64,000 nt of DNA, taken from positions 9,882,001 to 9,946,000 of the forward strand of contig NZ_JASTLC010000001.1 in NCBI RefSeq assembly GCF_030499575.1, given 5' to 3'. The position numbers and the translations under genes were made by a program. The notes under the pieces are model-generated. The model did not search any database and was not told where the DNA came from. It saw only the letters and a list, made by a program, of their open reading frames with translations. The DNA comes from Streptomyces sp. DG2A-72. GTDB lineage: Bacteria; Actinomycetota; Actinomycetes; Streptomycetales; Streptomycetaceae. Below are positions 17,283 to 26,445 of the stretch, piece by piece. The stretch's first letter is position 1; every line of letters begins with the position of its first letter.

Positions 17283-18160
17283 CGATCGCCGAGGGGATCT
17301 GGCAGCAGATCTTCAACTTCGACAACTACGGCGAACTGCTCGCCCTGGTCCGCAACTCCCTCATCGCAGGCGTCGCACTCGGCCTGGTCGGCGGCCTGGT
17401 CGGGGTCTTCGTCATCATGCGGGACCTGCCGTTCGCTGTGCACGGGATCAGCGAGCTGTCGTTCGCCGGGGCCTCGGCCGCGCTGCTGCTGGGCGTGAAC
17501 ATCGTGGGCGGCTCGATCGTCGGCTCGCTCATCGCCGCAGGAGCCATCGGGCTGCTCGGTTCGCGCGCGCGGGACCGCAACTCGGTGATCGGGACCCTCA
17601 TGCCGTTCGGCCTCGGCCTCGGCGTGCTCTTCCTCGCCCTGTACAAGGGCCGGGCGGCGAACAAGTTCGGCATCCTCACCGGGCAGATCGTCGCCGTCGA
17701 CACCCCGCAGATGTCCTGGCTTCTCGGCACGTCGGCCGTGGTGCTCGTAGCGCTGATGGTCATGTGGCGCCCGCTCGCCTTCGCCAGCGCGGACCCGGAG
17801 GTGGCCGAGGCCCGAGGGGTGCCGGTTCGGGCCCTGTCGTTCGCCTTCATGCTCGTACTGGGGCTCGCCGTCGCGCTGTCCGTGCAGATCGTCGGCGCGC
17901 TGCTGGTCCTCACCCTCGTCGTCACACCCGCGGCCGCCGCGGCCCGGATCACAGCGTCTCCCGTGCTGCTGCCCGCGCTGAGCGTGCTCTTCGCGGTGGC
18001 CTCCATCGAGGGCGGGATCCTGCTGGCCCTGGGCAGCAGCATCCCCATCAGCCCCTACGTGACCACCATCTCGTTCGCGATCTACCTTGTCTGCCGACTG
18101 ATCGGCACGTACCGGACCCGGCAGTGGGGAGCGCGGGAAACCGTTCCCGAGTCCGCCTGA
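17279..18160 (+). CDS. znuB: Zinc/manganese ABC transporter permease (ABC-3 family)
   Basis: 293 residues whose ATG overlaps the ATPase stop (ATGA, 17279-17282). The protein is hydrophobic almost throughout, with about eight to nine predicted membrane helices. It carries ABC-3 landmarks such as GLVGVFVIMRDLPFAVHGIS near the start, which is the coupling region, and LVVTPAAAAARI in the second half. It forms the channel of the ZnuABC-type importer. The gene ends 44 bases from the convergent TetR gene. Confidence 0.9.
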   Translation: MTIAEGIWQQIFNFDNYGELLALVRNSLIAGVALGLVGGLVGVFVIMRDLPFAVHGISELSFAGASAALLLGVNIVGGSIVGSLIAAGAIGLLGSRARDRNSVIGTLMPFGLGLGVLFLALYKGRAANKFGILTGQIVAVDTPQMSWLLGTSAVVLVALMVMWRPLAFASADPEVAEARGVPVRALSFAFMLVLGLAVALSVQIVGALLVLTLVVTPAAAAARITASPVLLPALSVLFAVASIEGGILLALGSSIPISPYVTTISFAIYLVCRLIGTYRTRQWGARETVPESA

Positions 18161-18204
18161 CCAACCGTCGCCGCGCTGCCCGAAGAGCCCATCCCCCGAG
18201 GTCT

Positions 18205-18798
18205 TCATCGCGGTCGGCGCAGGCCTGCGATGAGGAGTGCGACCAGTTGGCGGGCGTCGTAGCGGGGGTCGCTGTCCGCGCCGATGCAGAGGTTGCCGAC
18301 GCCGCGCATGAGTGCGTAGGCGTCCACGTCGGCGCGGATCTCCCCGGCGGTGGCCGCGGCTTCGAGCAACTGCGTGCAGACGGGCACGAGGCGGTCGAGG
18401 AAGTAGGCGTGCAGCGTGTCGAAGCCGGAGTTGTCGGACTGCAGCACGGCGGCGAGTCCGTGCTTGGTGACCAGGAAGTCGACGAAGAGGTCGATCCACT
18501 GTCCCAGTGCGGCATGCGGGGTCGGGGCGGCCGAGAGAAGGGCCGGTCCCGCCTCGGCGCAGGCGTCGACCTGGTGCCGGTAGACGGCGATGATGAGATC
18601 CGCTCGGGTGGGGAAGTGGCGGTAGATCGTGCCCATCCCGACGCCGGCCCGGGCCGCGATGTCGCGTACCGGCGCGTCCACGCCCGCGGTGACGAAGACC
18701 GCTGCGGCGGCGTCGAGCAGCGTCTCCTTGTTGCGCCGGGCGTCCGCCCGCTTGGGCCGGGCCGGGCGTGTCACGCCCTCCTCGCTGTCGTTCCCCAC
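18205..18798 (-). CDS. TetR-family transcriptional regulator
   Basis: 197 residues from GTG 18798 with GGAGG about seven bases upstream. An upstream in-frame ATG (18897) would include the operators and is unlikely. The N-terminal helix-turn-helix is clear: LLDAAAAVFVTAGVDAPVRDIAARAGVGMGTIYRHFPTRADL in consecutive pieces, with the recognition helix at GMGTIYRHF. The C-terminal effector domain is the SCO1712-like type often linked to reductases. It is divergent from an aldo/keto reductase, with two matching dyads in between, so it most likely represses that gene and itself. The ligand is unknown. Confidence 0.88.
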   Translation of the reverse strand: MGNDSEEGVTRPARPKRADARRNKETLLDAAAAVFVTAGVDAPVRDIAARAGVGMGTIYRHFPTRADLIIAVYRHQVDACAEAGPALLSAAPTPHAALGQWIDLFVDFLVTKHGLAAVLQSDNSGFDTLHAYFLDRLVPVCTQLLEAAATAGEIRADVDAYALMRGVGNLCIGADSDPRYDARQLVALLIAGLRRPR

Positions 18799-18837
18799 GC
18801 TACTTCCTCCACTGACTCGCCGGCCGCGCTTGCTAAG

Positions 18838-18876
18838 CGGAACATCGCTCCGTATCGTTAACGGAGCAGGGTTCCG
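18838..18876. promoter_or_regulatory. Tandem TetR-type operators between tetR and aldo/keto reductase
   Basis: Two copies of CGGA-N7-TCCG occur at 18838-18852 and 18862-18876, with centres 24 bp apart. Between them the inner halves also pair with each other (GCTCCGT 18847-18853 with ACGGAGC 18861-18867). The second site extends to ACGGA-N7-TCCGT. The location in the divergent promoter region fits binding by the adjacent TetR protein, possibly as two dimers. Confidence 0.65.
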
Positions 18877-18911
18877 TTTATTCATGATATCCGCCATGGA
18901 GGCATACGGTC

Positions 18912-19931
18912 ATGCAGTACCGCACCTTGGGCCGCACCGGTGTGCAGGTCAGCTCCCTAGCGCTCGGCGCGATGAACTTCGGCAGGATCGGACGCACCAC
19001 CCAGGACGAGGCCACCGCCATCGTCGATGCCGCACTCGAGGGCGGGATCAACGTCATCGACACCGCGGACGTGTACAGCGCGGGCGAGTCGGAAGAGCTG
19101 GTCGGCAAAGCCATCGCCGGCCGCCGCGACGACATCGTGCTGGCCACGAAGGCGAACATGCCGATGAGCGACGAACCCAACCACCAAGGCAGCTCGCGCC
19201 GTTGGCTGGTCACCGCCCTGGACGACAGTCTGCGCCGCCTCGGCGTGGACCACGTCGACCTCTACCAGATCCACCGGTGGGACCCGAACACCAGCGACGA
19301 GGAGACGCTGTCGACGCTGACCGACCTGCAACGCGCGGGGAAGATCCGCTACTTCGGCTCCTCGACGTTCCCCGCCTACCGCATCGTGCAGGCCCAATGG
19401 GCCGCCCGCGAGCATCACTTGAGCCGCTACGTCACCGAACAGCCCAGCTACTCGATCCTCCAGCGCGGCATCGAGACCCATGTGCTGCCCGTGACCGAGC
19501 AGTACGGGCTCGGTGTGCTGGTGTGGAGCCCGCTGGCCTCGGGCTGGCTGTCGGGCGCGATCCGCGAGGGCCGGGAGGTCACCACCAGCCGCTCCACGTT
19601 CATGCCGGACCGCTTCGACCTCTCCATCCCTGCCAACCGGGCCAGGCTGGAGGCCGTCGAGCAGTTGGCCAAGGTCGCCGACGAGGCCGGGCTGACCATG
19701 ATCCAGCTCGCGCTCGGATTCGTGACCGCGCATCCCGGCGTGACGAGCGCCCTCATCGGCCCCCGCACACCGGACCACCTGCACGCGCAACTCGCCGCCG
19801 CGGACACCGTGCTCTCCGCCGATGTGCTCGATGCGATCGATGCCATCGTCGCCCCCGGCACCGACCTCGCCCCGCACGAGAAGCACGACACCCCGCCCGC
19901 GCTGCTCGACCCGTCACTGCGGCGCCGCTGA
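18912..19931 (+). CDS. Aldo/keto reductase
   Basis: 339 residues from ATG 18912, with GGAGG at 18898-18902. The AKR (beta/alpha)8 barrel tetrad is visible: D50 and Y55 in DTADVYS, K80 in ATK, H121 in QIHRWDP. The family entry motif LGRTGVQVSSLALGAMNFG is at residues 6-24 and the NADPH-site region GPRTPDHLHAQL lies near the end. It is a cytosolic NADPH-dependent reductase of carbonyl compounds with unknown substrate. It is divergent from, and probably controlled by, the TetR gene. Confidence 0.9.
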   Translation: MQYRTLGRTGVQVSSLALGAMNFGRIGRTTQDEATAIVDAALEGGINVIDTADVYSAGESEELVGKAIAGRRDDIVLATKANMPMSDEPNHQGSSRRWLVTALDDSLRRLGVDHVDLYQIHRWDPNTSDEETLSTLTDLQRAGKIRYFGSSTFPAYRIVQAQWAAREHHLSRYVTEQPSYSILQRGIETHVLPVTEQYGLGVLVWSPLASGWLSGAIREGREVTTSRSTFMPDRFDLSIPANRARLEAVEQLAKVADEAGLTMIQLALGFVTAHPGVTSALIGPRTPDHLHAQLAAADTVLSADVLDAIDAIVAPGTDLAPHEKHDTPPALLDPSLRRR

Positions 19932-19957
19932 TCGCCCGAAGCCGCTCTGCCTCCCTT

Positions 19958-20250
19958 GCTCACCGAAAGGGGCAAGAGCGGCAGATCTACCAGCGCTACC
20001 GGGACGGCATGGAGGACCAGACCGGCGCTCTCGGCCTGGTCCTCAACGCGCTTGTGCTCTTCAACACGGGGTGCATGGACGCGCGTTGAACCAGCTGCGT
20101 GCGGACGGCTTCGAGGTCCGCGATGAGGACGTGGCCTGTCTCTCCTCGTCCGTGCGGCACCGCATCAACATGCTCGGCCGGTACTCCTTCCAGCTCCCTG
20201 AGCTGCCCGGCGGGCTGCGCCCGCGGCGCGCCCCGGACGCGGCCTCCCCG
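19958..20250 (+). pseudogene. C-terminal remnant of a Tn3-family transposase (TnpA), frameshifted
   Basis: The translation gives GMEDQTGALGLVLNALVLFNT, then MDA, and after a frame change LNQLRADGFEVRDEDVACLS and NMLGRYSFQLPELPGGLRP. Together these are the well-conserved last 90 residues of Tn3-type DDE transposases (G-x-E-D-Q-x-G-A-L-G-L-V ... N-T-x-Y-M-D-A-A-L ... Y-S-F-x-L-P). The break is one missing base near 20081-20084 (GCGCGTTG where GCGGCGTTG is expected), which creates a TGA. The roughly 900 upstream residues are absent and no terminal inverted repeats were found. It is an inactive relic of a transposon, directly after the reductase gene. Confidence 0.8.
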
Positions 20251-20715
20251 ACCAGGGCCCGGTGGCGGTCCCTGTCGGCGACCGTCACAGATGCGGCCGT
20301 TTGATCAGCCGGGACAGCACGATGACGCTCTCCGTGCGCGTTCCAGGGCGCCGCCGACTTCGTCGTCCGCCACGATGGCGAACGGTCGGTCCTAGCCGAG
20401 GCGTTCGGCGGTCTTGCCCGCGTGGCGAGGACGGTCGACGCCTTCTCCGCGGATAACGGGGTCTCTTCACGCACGGCCGTGCGGGGGTTGCCGCAGGTCG
20501 TGATCAGCAATGCCACGGATAGTAGGGCGTTATGGCTTGGCGCACGATCTGGCACGGATGTTCCGCAAGCCAGGTGTGGGGCCACCGTTGTGACCGAATC
20601 CGTGCCTCTCATTACGTCTGCCTGACGCATTGACCGCACAGCGCCATCACGGTTGCATACTTGTGGGCCTCCGGTGGGGAGCTGGAGGAGATATCGTGTC
20701 TTTTCTGGGGGGAAA
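20251..20715. other. 465-base stretch without a recognisable gene
   Basis: After the transposase remnant, frame 20341-20625 on the plus strand stays open (QGAADFVVRHDGERSVLAEA at its start). It has no start signal or recognised homology and may be debris from the same transposon or a neighbouring lost gene. The last part holds the ribosome binding site GGGGGGA (20707-20713) of the next gene. Confidence 0.4.
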
Positions 20716-21822
20716 ATGAGGAGAAAAGCGAACCGGCGCGCCATAAGACGTGTCCGGACCGCCCTGAGCGCGGCGGTCGTGGTCTGCGCAGTCACGGCGG
20801 TGCTGCCCACAGCTGCCTCGGCCGAGCCTGCGGGCGTCGCGGGCGACCTCGGAGCGGGGGTCGAGCGGCTCAGTGTCGCGACCGACGGTACCCAGGGCGA
20901 CGGCGACTCCGCCGGCGCCTCGATCACGCCCGACGGCCGCAGCATCGTCTTCTCGTCGTCGGCGAAGAACCTCACGTCCGACCCCCCGACGGGAGGCGAC
21001 AGGGTGTTCCTCCGCGACCAGCAGACGAGTCAGACCAGGCGGCTCGGGGCCCAGTCCCCGATCCAGCCCCCGGTGATCAGCGGTGACGGGGAATACGTCG
21101 CCTATCCGATCCAGTGGATGAGGAACACGCGGATCCGCCTGCCTCAGGTGAGCACGGGACGGGAGATCTCCACCAACTGCTGGTACAGCTGCAGCCAGCC
21201 GTCGATGAGCACGGACGGCCACTCCGTCGCCTATGCCGTCACCTTCAGCAGCCCGTCACCCGGCCAGCGCGTCGAGGTCGAGAACTGGTACGCCAACACC
21301 AAGGAGGTCATCGTTTCCTTCGACCACACCGCCCCGTCGCGGCCGTCCATCAGCGGCGACGGCCGCTATGTCGCCTACCAGAACGGTAAGACGGAGGACG
21401 TCTTCGTGCGGGACCGGACCGGCGGCACCACCACCGGCCCGATCGACGGCCTGTCCAAGTGGTCGACACTCGTCCAGCTCAGCGACGACGGCAGCAAGGT
21501 CGTCTACCTCTCGGGCTCCGACACCTACGTCCACGACATGGGCTCGGGCACCGCCCAACTGGTGCCGAACGTGCGAGGCGTGGCCATCGATCCCACCGGC
21601 CGCTATCTGCTGTACGCCCCGCACGACACGAACGGACCGTCGCTCACACTGCGCGACCTGCTGACCGGCACCGACGAGATCGTCTCGAACCAGCCCGCCT
21701 CGGCCCGGACCGACGCGGTCAGCGCCGGCGGGCGCGACGTGGTCTTCCAGTCCACGGCCGACGACATCGTGCCCGGCGACACCAACGGCAAGTCCGACGT
21801 CTTCGTCCGCCACTTCTACTGA
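20716..21822 (+). CDS. Secreted WD40/TolB-like beta-propeller protein
   Basis: 368 residues from ATG 20716. A start at 20653 is open but would bury the signal peptide. A Sec signal (basic MRRKANRRAIRR, a hydrophobic core, then TAASA/EPAG) is followed by repeats with the TolB/PD40 pattern: ITPDGRSIVFSS, ISGDGEYVAYPI, MSTDGHSVAYAV, ISGDGRYVAYQN, LSDDGSKVVYLS, and SAGGRDVVFQSTADDIVPGD near the end. This gives about six blades. It is exported and probably a binding or scaffold protein. No catalytic residues can be assigned. It is monocistronic, with the AfsR-like gene following 267 bases later. Confidence 0.85.
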   Translation: MRRKANRRAIRRVRTALSAAVVVCAVTAVLPTAASAEPAGVAGDLGAGVERLSVATDGTQGDGDSAGASITPDGRSIVFSSSAKNLTSDPPTGGDRVFLRDQQTSQTRRLGAQSPIQPPVISGDGEYVAYPIQWMRNTRIRLPQVSTGREISTNCWYSCSQPSMSTDGHSVAYAVTFSSPSPGQRVEVENWYANTKEVIVSFDHTAPSRPSISGDGRYVAYQNGKTEDVFVRDRTGGTTTGPIDGLSKWSTLVQLSDDGSKVVYLSGSDTYVHDMGSGTAQLVPNVRGVAIDPTGRYLLYAPHDTNGPSLTLRDLLTGTDEIVSNQPASARTDAVSAGGRDVVFQSTADDIVPGDTNGKSDVFVRHFY

Positions 21823-22089
21823 TCGCCCCGGCACGGGCTCAGCGAGGCGCAGAGCAACTCACGGGTGTTGCCCCACGAACGTCACAGCACGACCGGCCCG
21901 CTTGGCCCGGCCCGACGAGGTCGAGTGGGCCGGTGACTCCCCTCGTGGTCACCGACCGTTGCCCACACGGTGTGGCGTGAATATGGACAGGAACCTTGCG
22001 AGAACCTTGCTTCACTGGTGAGCGTGGGGTCGGCGGACGGGGCGCCACAGCCGGTGAACGGGTCGCCCACCGTGACCTCGGGGGAGCGC

Positions 22090-24945
22090 ATGACGGACTT
22101 TCTGCTGTTGGGCACGGTGGAGTTACGGGGCGCGGACGGCACCGTGGTCGACGCCGGTCCGGCCAAGCAGCGCACGGTACTCGCGGCACTGCTGGTGGAC
22201 ACGGGCCGCTGGGTGGCGACGGAAACGCTGATCGACCGGGTCTGGGGAGAGGACCCGCCGGCCCAGGTGCGTCCCTCGCTCTACGCTCACATCGCCCGGA
22301 TCCGGCGGATGCTGGCGAGCACGGGTGCACCTGTCGACTCGGGCGAGGACAGCGCAGGACCGCAGCTGCGGCGCGGCACGGGTGGCTACCTGCTCGATGT
22401 ACCGCCCGGCCGGATCGACGTACACCGGTTTCGGCTCCTGGTCGAACAGACCAGGGACGCGGGTCGCACCGATGCCGAGCGGGTGGCGATGCTGCGTGAG
22501 GCGGTCGGGTTGTGGCGCGGTGAGCCGCTGGCCGGGCTGGCCGGTGCCTGGGCGGACCGTACCCGGCAGAGCTGGGAGCAGCAGCGGATCGAGGCGGTGC
22601 TGGCCTGGGCCGATGCCGAGTTCCGGGTGGGCCGGCACGCCGGGGTGATCGGCACGCTGACCGCCCTGGTCGCCGAGCATCCGCTGGTCGAGCCGCTCAC
22701 CGTGGCGCTGATGCGGGCGCTGCAGGCCGCCGGACGCGGTCCGGAGGCCCTGTCCCGCTACACCGACCTGCAGAAGCAACTGTCCGAGGAGCTGGGGACG
22801 GACCCGGGGGACGGGGCCCAGCGGATGCATCTGGCGATCCTGCGCGGCGAATCCGGCTCGCTGACGGCCCGTGACGAGCAGCCGTCGGCCGAGACGGGGC
22901 CCGGTCGCCGGGCAGCAGTCCCGGCGCAATTGCCTTTGGAGGCAAGGGGGTTCACCGGGCGGGGGGAGGAACTGGCGCGGCTGGACGGGATTCTGGCCGC
23001 AGCCGCGGAACGGCCGGCCGCGGTCGTCATCTCGGCGATCGCGGGTGCGGGCGGCATCGGCAAGACCTGGCTGGCGTTGCACTGGGCACACCGCCATACG
23101 GAACGCTTCCCGGACGGTCAGCTCTTCGTCGACCTGCTGGGCTTCAATCCGTCCGTGCCGCCCATGGAGCCGGCCACCGCCCTGCGCGGCTTCCTGGAAA
23201 CGCTGGGCGTCGCCCCGCACGCCGTGCCGTCCGCGCTGCAGGGCCAGGCCGGTCTGTACCGGAGCCTGCTGGCGGACAAGCGGATGCTGGTGGTGCTGGA
23301 CAACGCCGGCACCGCGGATCAGGTCGTCCCCCTGCTGCCGGGCAACCCGGACTGCGTCGTCCTGATCACCAGCCGCCGCAGACTGACCGAACTGATCACC
23401 CGTCACGGTGCCCGTCCCGTCGTACTCGACCCCCTGAGCGCGGAGGAATCGCGCCGCGTCCTGGACGTGCGCTTGGGCACCGCACGGGCTGCCGCCGAGC
23501 CGGACGCCGTCGAGGAACTCCTCACCTGGTGCGGCGGATACCCTCTCGCACTGGGCATCGTCGCCGGCCGCGCCGGCTGCACCCCACGCCTTCCCTTGGC
23601 CCGGATCGCCGCCGAGCTCCGCGAGGCCACGACCAGGCTCGACGCCCTCGACGACGACACGCCCGCGGCGAGCCTGCCGAAGGTGCTGTCATGGTCGTAC
23701 GACGCCCTGACCGCCGTACAGGCACGGCTGTTCGCCCTGCTGGGACTGGCTCCCGGCCCCGACATCGGGCTGTTCGCGCTCGCCTCCCTCGCCGACCTGC
23801 CCATGCCGGAGGCCCGCGCGGCGTTGCGTGCCCTGGAGGACCTGCATCTCGTCGAGCAGTACGAGCCCGGCCGCTGGCGCATGCACGACCTCGTGCGTCT
23901 CTACGCCGCCGATCGGGGCCGCCAGGATCTCGCGGCCGATGAACGGAACACGGCGCTGCGGCGACTGGTCGAGTTCTACCTGCACACCGCGTGCGCGACC
24001 CGCGGCCTGATGGAGCTGCACGACACACCTCCACAGCTCGGCGCGCCCGGGCCCGGCTGCCGGCCGCAGCAGCTGACCACGCAGGCCGAGGCGGTGCGGT
24101 GGCTCGCCGACGAACTGCCCAATCTGCTCGCCGCGCAGGAGCTGGCGGCCGACCGCGGCTGGCGCCGGCTCGTGTGGCAGCTCGCATGGAGCCTGGACCA
24201 CTTCCAGAGCCTGCTGGGCCATGTTCACGACCGAGTGGCGATGTGGCAGGCCGCACTCGCGGCGCTCGACCACGACGACGCGCTCGACGTGCGCGTGCGG
24301 GTCCAGTGGCGGCTCGGGCACGCCGCCGCTTACACCGGAGCACACCAAGAGGCCACCAAGCAGTTGGAGCATGCGCTGAGCCTGGCCGAGCAGGCCGGCG
24401 ACCATGGCACCCAGGCCCGCATCCACATCGCGCTGGCACAGGGGCACGGGCGACAGGATCACCTTCGTGCGGCGCTGAACCACGCCACCCTCGCCGTGCG
24501 GCTGGAGCGGGAAGCGGACCTGCCGGGGGTCAGGGCCGCCGCGCTCAACTCGCTGGGCTGGTACAGCGCCCGGCTCGGGGACTACGACCAGGCTCGCGTC
24601 CACTGTGCGGCAGCACTGCCGTTGGCCCGCCGTATCCGGCATGAGGGCATAGAGGCCGACGTCCTGGACAGCCTCGGCTACATCGCCCACCACACCGGCC
24701 ACCACCACGAAGCGGTGGACCACTACCGCCTCGCCGCGGCCCGGTACCGCGCCATCGGCGGAGACTACTGGGCCGCCGACACGCTCGACCGCCTGGGGCA
24801 CTCGTACCACGCGCTCGGCAGCCCGGAACTGGCCCGCACCACCTGGGAGGAGGCGGCTGCGATGTACCGGGAGCAGCACCGCCACCAGCCCGCTGAACGC
24901 GTCCAGCGCCGACTCGACGACCTCGAACGGACAGAGAACGGCTAG
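22090..24945 (+). CDS. AfsR/SARP-type transcriptional regulator with BTAD, NB-ARC and TPR domains
   Basis: 951 residues from ATG 22090, with GGGGAG just upstream. Upstream in-frame codons from 21970 lack homology. An OmpR-like DNA-binding domain occupies residues 1-100 (KQRTVLAALLVDTG, WGEDPPAQVRPSLYAHIARI). A bacterial transcriptional activation domain follows at 110-255. An NB-ARC/STAND ATPase runs from about 285, with P-loop GAGGIGKT (319-326) and the Walker B-like segment MLVVLDNA. The last 300 residues are TPR-like helices (SLAEQAGDHGTQARIHIALA). AfsR-type proteins activate secondary-metabolism or developmental genes when the STAND module opens. No biosynthetic cluster is evident beside it, so the target is unknown. 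Confidence 0.92.
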   Translation: MTDFLLLGTVELRGADGTVVDAGPAKQRTVLAALLVDTGRWVATETLIDRVWGEDPPAQVRPSLYAHIARIRRMLASTGAPVDSGEDSAGPQLRRGTGGYLLDVPPGRIDVHRFRLLVEQTRDAGRTDAERVAMLREAVGLWRGEPLAGLAGAWADRTRQSWEQQRIEAVLAWADAEFRVGRHAGVIGTLTALVAEHPLVEPLTVALMRALQAAGRGPEALSRYTDLQKQLSEELGTDPGDGAQRMHLAILRGESGSLTARDEQPSAETGPGRRAAVPAQLPLEARGFTGRGEELARLDGILAAAAERPAAVVISAIAGAGGIGKTWLALHWAHRHTERFPDGQLFVDLLGFNPSVPPMEPATALRGFLETLGVAPHAVPSALQGQAGLYRSLLADKRMLVVLDNAGTADQVVPLLPGNPDCVVLITSRRRLTELITRHGARPVVLDPLSAEESRRVLDVRLGTARAAAEPDAVEELLTWCGGYPLALGIVAGRAGCTPRLPLARIAAELREATTRLDALDDDTPAASLPKVLSWSYDALTAVQARLFALLGLAPGPDIGLFALASLADLPMPEARAALRALEDLHLVEQYEPGRWRMHDLVRLYAADRGRQDLAADERNTALRRLVEFYLHTACATRGLMELHDTPPQLGAPGPGCRPQQLTTQAEAVRWLADELPNLLAAQELAADRGWRRLVWQLAWSLDHFQSLLGHVHDRVAMWQAALAALDHDDALDVRVRVQWRLGHAAAYTGAHQEATKQLEHALSLAEQAGDHGTQARIHIALAQGHGRQDHLRAALNHATLAVRLEREADLPGVRAAALNSLGWYSARLGDYDQARVHCAAALPLARRIRHEGIEADVLDSLGYIAHHTGHHHEAVDHYRLAAARYRAIGGDYWAADTLDRLGHSYHALGSPELARTTWEEAAAMYREQHRHQPAERVQRRLDDLERTENG

Positions 24946-24956
24946 CGCGCGGCGGT

Positions 24957-25457
24957 TCAGGCGGCCGGGTTGTCCAGGGGCCGTAGTTCGTCCGCGTAGG
25001 AGACGGAGATGCGGCGCATCACACCGTCCGCGGTGATGTCGTACTGGCCGAGGCGCCACAACGGGGGCGAGTACGCGTGGATCGAGACCGTGTCGTCGGT
25101 GGCACCCGTGAGGCGGTGAATGTGCTCGGGCCCGAAGCAGAACGCTCCGCCGGCACCGACCGTGCTGGACAGATGGCTGCCGCCGATGCGCGGGTTGGAC
25201 TCGTTGAGCGCTCCCTGGACGACACGGACCGCGCCCGAGGAGAGGTCGTGGTCGTGCCAGCCGGTGTCGTTCTGCCGGGTCCAGCACAGCAGCCATACGT
25301 CGACGTACTCGTCCCGGTACAGGGAGGCGTAGTGCCGCTGCTCGTCCGAGAAGGCGACCTGCTCGCGCCAGTGCTCGGGGCGGGCGGCGAGCTCGTCGAC
25401 GAGTGCCCGGAGTTCGTGCTTGTCGAGCGTGCGGTCCGGCAAGGACTCGTAGGTCAC
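24957..25457 (-). CDS. Cysteine dioxygenase-type cupin protein, 166 aa
   Basis: A single cupin. WHDHDLSSGA places iron-ligand histidines at 68 and 70, and FGPEHIHRL provides the third ligand (112 or 114). This matches bacterial cysteine dioxygenase/thiol dioxygenase proteins, which oxidise a thiol such as cysteine to the sulfinate using O2 and Fe(II). Length is normal for the family. It lies 34 bases behind the amidohydrolase gene, on the same strand, so it is probably second in that operon. It converges on the AfsR-like gene, with stops 11 bases apart. The true substrate may be a thiol other than cysteine. Confidence 0.85.
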   Translation of the reverse strand: MTYESLPDRTLDKHELRALVDELAARPEHWREQVAFSDEQRHYASLYRDEYVDVWLLCWTRQNDTGWHDHDLSSGAVRVVQGALNESNPRIGGSHLSSTVGAGGAFCFGPEHIHRLTGATDDTVSIHAYSPPLWRLGQYDITADGVMRRISVSYADELRPLDNPAA

Positions 25458-25491
25458 GGGTGGCTCCTTTCTGTCTTTCCGTCGGCGAGGC

Positions 25492-26382
25492 TCATGTGCG
25501 GCCTCGCAGCAGGCGGTCCGGGTTGGTGGTGCGCAGGGCGTGGACGGCGGCGCCCGTGCCGATGTCGGGGATGACGGGGGACGCGTACGGGCGGTCGCTG
25601 CCGCTGACGATCACGTCGATGCCGACGGCCCGGACGAGGGCGTCCACGGCGCGCGTCCCGTAGGAGGACGTCTCGTAGAAGACGTCGAAGTCGATCTCGC
25701 CGCGTCCGCCGCCCCGGGCCGCCAGCCGCTCGCCGTGCAGCGGGGCCAGGCCGGCGAGGGCGGCGAAGCAGACCCGCAGGCGTGGATGGCGGGCGCGGCC
25801 GAAGGCGCGGAACGCGAACCATGACGCGTGCAGCTGGTGCAGGTAGGGGACCAGCGCGGGCCACCAAGGGGGCGTGTCCCGGGTGGCCGGGGTGGCGCCG
25901 GGGTGGATGAACAGGGGCTTGTCGAGGCGGGTGAGGACGTCCAGGAGCGGGGCGCACTCCTGCCAGCCCGCGGCGTCGAGCAGTGCCGTGGCGGGGAGTT
26001 GGAGGCCCACGCAGCCCCGGCGCAGCTCGCGTTCGACGGCCTCGGGGTCCGGTTCGGACAGACAGGGCGAGGCCCAGACGCCGAAGGGGGCCGGGAGCGC
26101 GAGGGCGCCGTCGTGGAACGCGGTCAGCAGCGGGGTGGCCTCGGCGGGCGGCAGGTACTCGATGCCGAGCGGGCTGGAGAGCGAGACCAGGGCCAGGCCG
26201 AGACCGTCCGCGGCGGCGAGGCGGGCGCGCGCGGCGACGTCGTGATCGGCGGGGTCGACCACGTACGGCGGCTCGCCCGCGAGGTGCAGGGTCCAGCCGT
26301 CCAGACACGGCGGCGTGGTGCGGGCGCGCAGCAACTCGATGAAGGCGGGTGGCCAGATGTGCTGGTGGACGTCGATGAGCAC
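25492..26382 (-). CDS. Amidohydrolase-2 family metal-dependent hydrolase/decarboxylase
   Basis: 296 residues from ATG 26382. The TIM-barrel metal motif HxH is at residues 6-8 (DVHQH), a later ligand histidine is in LFIHPGA and the catalytic aspartate in VSGSDRPY. These are marks of the PF04909 group, which includes aromatic-acid decarboxylases and lactone hydrolases. It is first in a two-gene unit with the cysteine-dioxygenase-like gene and divergent from a LacI regulator, with a large dyad in the shared promoter region. The pair probably degrades a small molecule sensed by that regulator. The substrate cannot be read from sequence. Confidence 0.85.
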   Translation of the reverse strand: MLIDVHQHIWPPAFIELLRARTTPPCLDGWTLHLAGEPPYVVDPADHDVAARARLAAADGLGLALVSLSSPLGIEYLPPAEATPLLTAFHDGALALPAPFGVWASPCLSEPDPEAVERELRRGCVGLQLPATALLDAAGWQECAPLLDVLTRLDKPLFIHPGATPATRDTPPWWPALVPYLHQLHASWFAFRAFGRARHPRLRVCFAALAGLAPLHGERLAARGGGRGEIDFDVFYETSSYGTRAVDALVRAVGIDVIVSGSDRPYASPVIPDIGTGAAVHALRTTNPDRLLRGRT

Positions 26383-26445
26383 GCTGAAAGTCCTCGGAAG
26401 CGCAGGTTGACGGGGGAGACGGCATGGTTGTTAAGCGCTTCAGTG

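Noticed and set aside
20341..20625. Open plus-strand frame after the transposase remnant
   Set aside because: No start signal, no recognised homology, and the end has non-coding composition. Kept only as possible debris.
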